A DNA stretch of 26,445 nucleotides from Chara braunii (taxonomy: Eukaryota > Streptophyta > Charophyceae > Charales > Characeae): assembly GCA_003427395.1 (NCBI GenBank), contig BFEA01000677.1, positions 367,480 through 393,924 of the forward strand. Reading direction: 5' to 3'. This document shows, piece after piece, positions 9,537 to 17,634 of the stretch. A program made the position numbers and the translations under genes. Position 1 is the first letter of the stretch, and the number at the start of each line of letters is the position of its first letter. The notes beneath the pieces are model-generated. The model did no database searches. It was given only the letters and a program-made list of their open reading frames with translations, and was not told the DNA's origin.

Positions 9537-10322
9537 GNGTGTTTTGTCGATTGATCCTTGGTGTGGTTGCAATTATGTCATGTGACTCAGATTTTGAATT
9601 TGTATTGCCTGCGATTCCATATACATATACAGGGTTGTGAGGAGTCTCACTGTGGCTGTGAGAAGTGATCGTCACAACCCTATCTCCCTTTTGCATGTAT
9701 GCGTGGGTATGCGTACGATGAGTGTTCGGGAGGCCTGAGAGGCCATGTTAACCCCCACGTAAAAGTTGGGATCAAGGGACATGGAAGACCCTCCCCTCTG
9801 CCTATTTGCGTCTTGGGGCTTTCTTAGTCGGACGTTGGTCCTGGGCCGGGATTCAAGGTCCTTGTCCAGGACATCCCTAGCCCTAGGCCCTGAAGGGGAG
9901 GAGTCTCCCCTCGCATAGAGCCTGTTTCCTTTGGCCGGCGGGACACTCCACCTGAAAGGTGGAAATGCCGCGAGGGCCGAACGGCGTGTCCTTCAGCCGT
10001 TCAATATCGTGAGGGGTAACCCCTAACGATGTGTTCCTTCAGCCATTCAATATCGCGAGGCCGGAGCCGCGGTTACCACGTATGATCGACATTAGTGGTT
10101 GGCGTAGGATTGGTCTGCGGTCGCGCAACTTTATATCAAAGTCCTGCGCGCGACGCCTCGCCGCCCCAGCGTCTAAAAGTTATGGGATCGCCGGGCTCGC
10201 GCGTAGGTGTAGCGCTTGGATTATTGTAGGCCGCCGACACCGACCGTAAAGGGGGAGGGTACCCCAAGGGCACGATTCCTTTTAAGGCAATGGGGCCTTT
10301 GCCCTAACCCCTCTTCTTGGTT
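9537..10322. repeat. 786-bp segment present in the 5' LTR, absent from the 3' LTR
   Basis: The 3' LTR matches to position 9536 and resumes at 10323 (junction 24550/24551). One edge falls next to an N at 9538. The segment contains a doubled phrase TCCTTCAGCCGTTCAATATCG / TCCTTCAGCCATTCAATATCG (about 9990 and 10034). It also holds a block at about 10115-10185 related to 10718-10785 (shared GCGCGACGCCT...GTTATGGGA). No gene was recognised. It is a deletion in the 3' LTR, an insertion in the 5' LTR, or an assembly join. Confidence 0.75.
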
Positions 10323-11130
10323 TCGTGTGTGCCTTGTTTGCTCGTTAGGGATTATTATGGTTGGACGTTGTAGTCCGTGGCAGCCGTCAAAGTCAAACCC
10401 CTTGATTTTCGCCCAGGCCCGGGGAGGACTTACCCCTAAGGCCGCGAAAGACGACTACCACCACAGGCTTTGGACCTGTGTACCACCCGCTCTGCATAAG
10501 GGTGCAGAAGAGGGTGTGTGGTCTTCAACCGCACATGGCGGTTGTCCAGCGTCGAGAGATTAACCCTCAAGGCGCGTGTAAGCCGATACTTGACTGTCGA
10601 ATACGACCCTCGAGATTAACGAGGACCGCGTGAGTATGGGTACTAAATAGTACACCACCATCGCGACTGCTTGCGTACGCTTGCATTGCGAGTCGATATG
10701 AGTTAATCCCCGCGTTCGCGCAGTTTTATGTTAAGTCTCGCGCGCGACGCCTATCCGATTTTTGGATTAGGGAGTTATGGGACGGCTACCGAGGGGCTAG
10801 GAGCGTTGTCGCGTTGTTTGTGTTGCGTTGCTTTGTAAGTGCGTGTGTGCGTGCGTTTTATTTTTGTGTTCGTAGAGTGGTGTGCGCGTGGTGTGTGGGA
10901 TGCGTCTTAGTCGACCGACGTCGAGCCGCGCTTGGGACTTCAGCCCCCCAAGATATCGGCTCGGGTGAGGGACCGATAGGCGTATTACCGCTCGTACCCC
11001 CTATGCTATAGCGAACGAGAAACGCCCTCGGCTGGTCCACCTCTGCGTTTGCAACTGATTAGCTTTCGTATTGTGGGTTGGTAGCTTGGCGGGGATACGC
11101 CCACCGATGGGAGGTGACAGCTTCCACAAG

Positions 11131-11142
11131 GTGGAGGTAAGT
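11131..11142 (+). promoter_or_regulatory. Strong 5' splice site in the LTR leader
   Basis: GTGGAG|GTAAGT, with the cut between 11136 and 11137, matches the eukaryotic donor consensus. It is conserved in the 3' LTR (GT at 25365). It lies about 190 bp upstream of the primer-binding site, inside the part of the LTR expected in the 5' leader. Possible partners are the acceptors at 11698 and 17442. Confidence 0.5.
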
Positions 11143-11698
11143 CGTGCCTCGCGTAGGCCCTATCCTGTCGTAGGGGCTCGCGAGAGGTATGGCTGGCGCA
11201 CTCGGCCGGAGCGGCCTAAGGAAGCTCCATTTGCGCGTTTGTGTCGAGGATGATCCAACTCCTGCATGACGCGGCCGAGAGGGTCCCGCACCGCCGCGTG
11301 CGGTGCCGGACCGATGCGCTCGACAGGTGGCGCCGTTGTCGGGGATAACGGAAGTCTACCGTTGTCCCTGGTGGAATGACATCCGGGTATGGGAGTGAGG
11401 GAAAAACTAGGCATATAAGTGAGTAGGGGAAAGACAATGAGATGGACTGTATGGTGATCTATATGACTGTGGGCTAAATGATCGACTGATTGGCGGTTTG
11501 GCTGACGGCTTGAATAAGGCAAGTGTGTGAGGAGATCTTATGATAGGGGTAGGCCTTATCCAGGCAGGCTTAAGGGAGAATGAGAAGAGAAATGTCTGTC
11601 AGGTCTAGAGTGTCGGATGCTTGAGGGGTCAACCCGATAGGGTCGTGAAGGATCGAGTCGCTGAGTGGGGTCTTTCATCCTATCGTTTCTTATAACAG
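11137..11698 (+). other. Candidate leader intron, 562 nt, upstream of gag
   Basis: Donor GAG|GTAAGT at 11137; acceptor TTTCTTATAACAG|GA with AG at 11697-11698, preceded by a pyrimidine-rich tract and a CTGAG branch-like motif about 35 nt upstream. The first gag ATG is at 11729, 31 nt after the acceptor. Removal would take out the primer-binding site, so a spliced RNA would serve as message and not as genome. This rests on motifs only. Confidence 0.42.
11328..11346 (+). other. Primer-binding site, tRNA-Asp type
   Basis: TGGCGCCGTTGTCGGGGAT starts two bases after the LTR ends. It is complementary to the 3' end of plant-type tRNA-Asp (including its CCA), with one mismatch by my recollection of the Arabidopsis tRNA. 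It would prime minus-strand DNA synthesis and fixes the element's orientation as +. Confidence 0.88.
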
Positions 11699-11728
11699 GA
11701 AGTTTGAAGCCGGAGGCGATTGGTCAAG

Positions 11729-13501
11729 ATGCCAGAGGAAATGGCGGACGGTGGGAGGAGGCTTGTGACCCTCGACGACCTCATAGATGCTTTGGACAAG
11801 CGCGAGAGGGCGCCGAGCAATGTCCCAAAGGTCGAGACGTTTCATTTCAATGGAGATCGGGTATCTGACTGGTTGGATCTGATAGAGCAGGCGCTGGGGG
11901 GACTGTTAGATGAGGTCAAGCTCCAGCGGGTTCTGAGGTATGTCCTGCATAGTCACCATCGTGAAGTAACTAAGGTCGTGGATGCCACTGGTGGCAGTTG
12001 GACAAAGTTTGGGGACCTATGCGAAGGAAGTACAGGCTGGGGGATGGCCTGTTGACCATGGCCGACTTGGAGGCCATGAACAAGGAAGACTTTTCTACCA
12101 TTGGGGCGTTCGTGCACGAGTTCAAGAAAAAGGCGAGGAAAGTGCACGGGATTTCTGAGGAGGCGCAGTGCGCCACATTTTTGGGGCTGCTTACGGGCTC
12201 GGAGGCCACAAAGCTGACAAAGTATGGGGAAGGGAGCGAGAGGCTCACCTGGGCAACCATTGACAAGGGAGTGGGAGAAGGGAGCCTGGACCAGGTGGAG
12301 CAGCACCAAATGAGGCTGCAAAGGCGCAAGAGGAAGGAGAGGGATGCTACCGCATCCGGGACCCCAGGGGTGAAGAGAATTGTCACGAACGTGTTGGCGG
12401 CACTGGGGTATGATAACGAAGCGGAGATACAGAAAAAAGGGGTGCTAGTGGCCCAAGGCCGGGCGTCAGGGGTAGTGGATGAGGAGGTTGGGCAAGAAGA
12501 CTACGGCGGAGGGGAGACAGATTCCCAAGTCCTGACTAAGGCCCTGAGGAAGCAGCGCAATCTGCTGCAGGGAGGGCAGGGGTCAGGGAAGGGGCAGGCT
12601 CCCCAAGCCATTGCTGCGCCACCGCCTGTCGCCGCGGCCGCGCCGACACCAGCAGGATCGTCGCACATGGGGCCGCCACCAGCTTGCGGACACTGGGTGC
12701 CGCATTGTCAGTCCGCGCCCTGGCCCAGTTGCAACCATTGCGTCTCGTGTGGAGGGAGTCAGGCCGACACGGAACACATGGTCCCCTACTCGGGCCCATC
12801 AGCAAGTATGGGCCCCCCGAGCTACCCAGCGGCCCAAGGCCAGCCTGTGGCCTAACCGCCGCCCTCCGAACAGGCCTCACTAGCTAGTGTGGCCGGGGGA
12901 GGGGGCCAAGGACAAGGCGGACAAGGCAATGGGGGCCGGGGCCAAGGGGGTAGGGGAGGGGGCGGCCGGGGGCGGCCGGGGGCGAGGAGGAAATGGTGGA
13001 GGCCGTGGAGGAGGTTGGGGTGGCCAGGGGGGCCAAAATCAAGGTGGCCAAGGCAGCCAGGGAGGGGGCCAAGGGTACGGGAGACCCCGCTTCGATTGGC
13101 AGAATGCAACTTGTTGGCATTGTGGCGAGGTAGGCCACACTATACGGTTCTGCCAACAGCGGCGAGATGACGAGCTGGCAGGGTTGATCTCCTCATGCAT
13201 GGATGGCGACATATACGACAGGTGGGGGACGCATATTGACCCTAGGAATCCGGGAGGAATCAGGCAGGAGGCGCTCAAGAGAGCGGCGGCAGGGCCACCA
13301 GCAGCCCCGACTATGTTTAGAATATGGCAAGAAAGGGAGGATCCGGGTGTGAGGGTCGAAGAGATCGTGGATGAAAACGAAGAAGTGAATCAACGACTAA
13401 GGGCGGGGACTATAAAGGAAGAACCTATCGTCGTTGAGTCGGACGACGAGGAGGTGGAGGTGGTGAGAGAGTCCGCCTCGACCATCCTGGAAAGGATGTA
13501 G
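11729..13501 (+). pseudogene. gag: gag polyprotein, frameshifted
   Basis: Forms the particle that packages the RNA. The first ATG is at 11729 (MPEEMADGGRR). Frame 2 runs to about 12015, then frame 1 continues (…RRKYRLGDGLLTM…) to a TAA at 12853. A Gly-rich QGG/RGG region follows in frame 1 until a perfect 10-bp duplication (12961-12970 and 12971-12980) shifts reading to frame 2. A CCHC zinc knuckle CWHCGEVGHTIRFC is encoded at 13112-13153 and is the best diagnostic motif. After it come an acidic region (VVESDDEEVEVV) and a TAG at 13499-13501. That TAG may be the natural end of gag, because the same frame stays open for another 105 codons. The N-terminal part (TFHFNGDRVSDWLDLIEQAL) has the feel of a Gypsy capsid start. 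Proline-rich and RGG composition is typical of nucleic-acid-binding gag. Confidence 0.85.
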
Positions 13502-14029
13502 GACCTGCTTGCAAAAGTCGGCAGGTACCAGGAGCGATTAAGAGTGATGTGCGAAGAGGCCCGGGAGTGGGAAATGAACCTTCCTGAAGTAATGCTCTAT
13601 GGGTCCGGCCCGGAGCCATCATCAGGACCACAAGGGTGTCCAAGCGTGGCGACGGCCGGGGCAGGTCCTAGGTCAGGGATGACCTTTAGACCCCCTACGT
13701 CGCATGGGAGGGTACCACAGGCCACGCAGACTAGGGGCCAAAGTAAGGCTACCGCTAGTCAAGGGCCCAACCAGGTGCCTGGTCGGGCGTCTCGTCGAAA
13801 GGACCCTGAGCCTGAATGAAGGAAAAAAGTGGTAGAGGTTCAAGAAGAGGAAGATGAGGGTGATGACGAAGAGGATGAGAGGCTCCGCCAGTAAGAAGAT
13901 CGGCGAGCTGAGCAGAGGGCCAAGAAGAGAGGGATTCAGGGAGGGGTGAAGCCGAGCCTGAACGATGGTGCGCCAAAAAGGAAGAAGTACACGGTGCGGC
14001 TGGAGGAGGGTTTTGACGTGCCGCATCAA
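13502..14029 (+). pseudogene. gag-pol linker, no protease motif seen
   Basis: Frame 2 continues from the gag stop through TGA at 13817 and TAA at 13892 with recognisable composition. First comes a Glu/Arg-rich helix-like start, then a Ser/Gly/Pro-rich part, then a strongly acidic stretch (VQEEEDEGDDEEDERLRQ) and a basic one (RRAEQRAKKRG). Frame 3 takes over near 14030. Gypsy elements normally carry an aspartic protease with D-T/S-G between the zinc knuckle and RT; I find no such motif here in the three forward frames. The protease is absent, lost, or too diverged to see. Confidence 0.55.
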
Positions 14030-15755
14030 TGATGAGAATGAGGAGGGGCTGATAATTGGCGAGCCTGGCTTCCTTTCGCCCCAGGAGAGGACCTTGATGG
14101 TAGAGACCATGAAGAAAAGGCATCGCGCGTATGCGTTTAATGATGATGAGCGTGGGAGGTTGGACGTGGATAAGATCCCAATGATACGAATCCATACCGT
14201 CCCACACGAGCCATAGAACCTGAGAGGCGCGCGATATCCGAATCTAGATGAGGAGAAGAAGGTGGTGGACTATCTGGACGAAAAAATGCGGACATACGTG
14301 GTAGACTATTCCAGTGGACCGTATGCCTCCCCTTGGTTTTGTTTTATCAAGCCGAACGGAACGCTACGGTGGGTGCAGGATTTGCAACGATTGAATGCAG
14401 TGACGATGCGGGACGCGGGAGGATTGCCGAACACGGACGCCCTGTCAAAGTCATGCGCAGGGAGGCCTATAATCTCACTTATAGACCTTTATTCTGGGTA
14501 TGACCAGTTTCCTGTGTACCCGTCGGATAGGCCGGTGACGGCGATGCATATGCCAAGGGGGCTGATCCACATGAACGTGGCCCCTCAGGGGTGGACTAAT
14601 GCGGTGGTGATGGTGCAAAGGCACATGATTAGGGCCATGCAGACGGTTAGTCCACATATTACCGAGCCCTACATTGACGATTTGGCGGTCAAGGGTTCAA
14701 AGGAGAAGGAGGAAGACGAAGTGATGCTAGGAGTGAGGCGGTTCGTCTGGAAGCACATCCAGGATATCGATCAGGTTCTGGGTCTGCTGGAAGAACACAA
14801 CCTGACGGCGAGCGGCCCCAAGTCGAAGCATTGTATGAGGGAGGCCACGATTCTGGGTTTTGTCTGCAACGAGAAGGGGCGGAGGCCAGATGTGAAGAAA
14901 ACGGACAAGATCCTAGAGTGGCCAGTCCCCTTTCAGTCAATAACGAACGTGAGGAGCTTCCTTGGGACCTGTGGGTTTTGGAGGAGTTTTGTGAAGGACT
15001 TCGCCACCAAGACGGAGCATCTAAGGAAGCTGGTGCGTCAGGATCAGGAATGGGTCTGGGGCGAAGACCAGGAAAAGGTTGTGGAAAGGATGAAGGGAGA
15101 GTTCAAGGAAGGAGGCTTAGTGCTGGGAGCGCCAAATTATGAGGCTACGGAGGAAAAACCATTCATTGTCGAGACAGACGCTGGACCAACTGCCTTAGGA
15201 GGGGTCCTGATCCAGGCAGATGCGGATGGGAAGGAGAGGCCGCTAAGATTTGAAAGTCGTACCCTTAATACGACTGAGAGGAACTACTCCCAGTTTAAAA
15301 AGGAGACGCTGGCGGTACTCCACTGCCTGAGGACCTTCTGGAACTATATCTTTGGCAGGAGGCTCATCTTGAGGGTAGACCCTACCGCGCTTGCGTGTTC
15401 TCTGAAAAGTTATACTCCATCTAACCCAACCATCGCGAGGTGGTTGACCTACATTTGGATGTTTAACTTTGAATTGGAGAGGATTCCCAGGGACAAAAAC
15501 AGGACAGATGGGTTGAGCCGTATCAACAGGGATGGGGTGAATCAAGAATCAATTGAGGATACCCCACCAATCGACGGGTTCTTGGACCAGGAGGAGGATG
15601 TCCGCCTCCACACAAATGAATGGTCGCTGAGGGTGCCTAGCTACGTCACGCATCCCATATGGCTAGCACCAAAGGGGTATGAGCGAAAGGAAGAACTGTT
15701 CCTCAAGCCTTTCCAGAAGAAGATCCGTGGGGGAGTAGGGATGTTGGCTGGATGA
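14030..15755 (+). pseudogene. pol: Reverse transcriptase and RNase H of pol
   Basis: Copies element RNA into DNA. Frame 3 has one stop (TAG 14214-14216); the rest is open for 497 codons from 14262. The RT shows YASPWFCFIKPNGTLRWVQD, LIDLYSGYDQ, and the catalytic YIDD (14670-14681), then a Gypsy-style connection region (ILGFVCNEKGRRPDVKK, RSFLGTCGFWRSFV). RNase H follows: ETDAGPTALGGVL with the first Asp at 15177-15179, KKETLAVLHCL with the Glu, and LRVDPTALACS with the next Asp, where most Gypsy elements have TDH. Frame 3 ends at TGA 15753-15755, where reading shifts to frame 2. Order and motifs place it in Ty3/Gypsy. Confidence 0.92.
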
Positions 15756-17259
15756 TGAAGTTGGCATTGGCAGGCACGCATAGCTTGGCGGAAGAGGTGA
15801 GGACGATAGAGGAAGGGCCAACCCAGGTAGAGGAGCATGAGCAATTAATGGGAGGGATGTACTTGCTCACTAATACGCTCCTGGAGGGGAACTTCAACCA
15901 GAGGAGCTCAGCCGGTTCCGAGAAAAGCGAACTTCTTATTCCTGAAAGCCAGGACGACGAGTTCGAAGAGGGAGAGATTAGGGAGGCCTTTCGTGCTGAG
16001 GAGTATGACGGGATCTATCGGGAGTTGGGGTTACTCCTGTCGTGCAAGATAAGGGATAGGGACGCAAGTACTAAAGCCCAGAAGATGAGGCATCTCTACG
16101 TAGTAAGAGATGACCATCTGTTTATAAAGCGATAAGTTGGGAACCCCAAGAGGATTGTATGTGGGAGGAACCGGCAGATCGATGTCATAGCAGCCTTACA
16201 CGATGGTATAGTAGGGGGATACAGAGGGGTTAGTGCCACGTGCGCAAAGATAAGTGAGTTATACCATTGGGATGGAATGCTGACTATGGTTATCAAGTAC
16301 TACCAGTCCTGTGTACCTTGCCAACAGAGGTCAGCGCAAAGGCCTGGGGAGCCTCTGCATCCCAGGCTGGAAAGGGAAGTGGGTGCAGTCGTACACCTGG
16401 ACCTGTTGTTCATGCCACTCGGGGAGGATGAAAGTAACTATATCTTCGATGCACGGGACAACCTTACCAGGTTCGTGGACGGTCGGGCTATTCGCACAAA
16501 GACTGGCCCAGTTTTAGCAAGGTGCATCAAAGAGTACTACCTGCGCTATCCGTTTGTCGGAGAATTCGTGATGGACCGGGGGTCGAAATTCACCTGTAAC
16601 GAGGTGCGGGCCTTACTTGCGGGGTATGGCGTGGTAGCAAATTATACTATTGCCGCGCACCCCCAGGGCCCCAGGCAAACGCTCCTGTGGAGAGGGGGCA
16701 TAGCACCATCACGAATCTTCTGGCCAAGTGGACTGAGGGGAGGCCTAACCAGTGGCCGAAGTTCCTGAGAGCAACATTCTTCGTGGAAAATGTTACAGTG
16801 AAAAGGACTACCAAGTATGCGCCAACCACTCTATGGTATGGGAGGCATGCCACCTTTCCCATAGAAAGCTTCATGAAGACGTGGAGGCGCCAGGACCTAG
16901 AAGTGAACCTGTCTTTTGAAGAGCTGCTCGATATACGGGCGCTGCAGGTGGGAGCCGCTGAGGAAAGGTTACGAGAGGCCGCTGGTCAGGTAGAGAGAAG
17001 CCGTATGGAAGACAAGATGAGATGGGACCAGATGGCCTGAATAAGGAAGGATCCACTGAAAGTTGGGGATGCGGTACTGTTGTATGACTCCTCGCTGGAA
17101 AAACAATGGCCTAGGAAGCTCGACAAGCGATGGATGAGACCCTATAGGATCGTGCGGTGTGGCGAGTTTGGGGCCTACCAAATTGAAGAGCTGGATGGGG
17201 CCGGGTGGCAGGACTGGGTATCAGGGACAAGGCTGAAGAAGTTCGTGGCCAGGGAATAG
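15752..17259 (+). pseudogene. pol: Integrase of pol
   Basis: Inserts the DNA copy into the host chromosome. Frame 2 encodes a variable linker, then a TAA at 16133-16135, then the HHCC zinc domain: His at 16199, Tyr (TAC, 16220-16222) where the second His is expected, and CVPC at 16310-16321. The catalytic core has Asp at 16400 (HLDLLFMP) and Asp at 16574 (VMDRGSKF). An 8-bp partial duplication near 16671-16678 shifts reading to frame 1, where the Glu (VERGH) is at 16690. Discounting the 8 bp, the last Asp and Glu are separated by 35 residues, the family spacing. A TGA at 17038-17040 interrupts before a GPY/F-like module, which here reads RWMRPYRIV (first Gly replaced by Arg). The end is a TAG at 17257-17259. 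No chromodomain follows. Confidence 0.9.
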
Positions 17260-17442
17260 GTAAGGCACCATGAGACCTTGTTAGGAATAGAGTCTTGCCT
17301 AGGTAGTGCCCATGTCAGGTGATTGGATAGGTAGGTGATTGGGGTGGAGGGGTGTGGAGTGTATGTGGGATTTCCCTAAGCCAATGGGCTCGGTTGCTGA
17401 CCCTGCTGTGTGCCTGTTTGCTGTCTCTCGCCTGTTGTGCAG
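17260..17442 (+). other. Candidate intron between pol and ORF3, 183 nt
   Basis: The pol stop codon abuts a donor (TAG|GTAAGG, GT at 17260). The other end has a long pyrimidine-rich tract (TGTTTGCTGTCTCTCGCCTG) and the acceptor TTGTGCAG|GT, with AG at 17441-17442. The acceptor could also be joined to the LTR donor at 11137 to make an ORF3 message. There is no coding signal inside. This rests on motifs only. Confidence 0.4.
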
Positions 17443-17634
17443 GTCTGACTTTTCGAAGGCAGTCATGCACAGGGGCGGGAGGGACACACGGCCACGGCAG
17501 GGGTCCCAGAGGGCAGTAGGAAGGGACGAGCAGCATGAGTCGCCTAGGAGGGAGTCACGCCTGAGTTCGACGACGATAACATAGAGCTTTTCCTGGACGT
17601 ATATCGGGATCATGCGGCACAGAGAGGGTGGTCA
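17443..17634 (+). pseudogene. Broken N-terminal part of ORF3
   Basis: Frame 2 after the acceptor has a basic, Arg-rich stretch starting MHRGGRDTRPRQGSQRAVGR (ATG at 17465) that ends at a TAA at 17582-17584. Frame 1 reads in from about 17548 (EFDDDNIELFLDVYRDHAAQ) directly into the ATG at 17635, but has TGA at 17536 and TAG at 17545 upstream. The likely original ORF3 began with the Arg-rich part and lost its frame near 17550-17565. F-D-D-D-N-I-E-L-F-L resembles the start of gag capsid-like domains (weak). Confidence 0.4.

Larger units (their letters stand above)
4009..11325 (+). repeat. 5' LTR, 7317 bp
   Basis: The left end is fixed by where it starts to match the 3' LTR (TATGAGGGCGCG at both). 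The right end is fixed by the CA before the primer-binding site. In the first 300 bp I count about 19 differences from the 3' LTR, mostly transitions. The LTR contains a possible promoter and poly(A) signal near 7100-7220, the hairpin array (7357-8280), a 121-bp tandem repeat (8571-9030), a 786-bp segment missing from the 3' LTR (9537-10322) and a strong splice donor (11137). Between 4650 and 7100 and between 10323 and 11130 I see no gene. Ns occur at 7917, 7923, 7927, 7961, 7978, 8061, 8071, 8087, 8167, 8264 and 9538. Confidence 0.9.

Noticed and set aside
10814-11011. 65-residue Cys-rich ORF in the 5' LTR
   Set aside because: Its composition comes from a TG/GTGCG-rich tract, and the frame is not kept open in the same form in the 3' LTR.
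17146-17259. Chromodomain at the integrase C-terminus
   Set aside because: After the GPY/F-like module only about 38 residues remain before the stop, without the aromatic cage pattern of a chromodomain.
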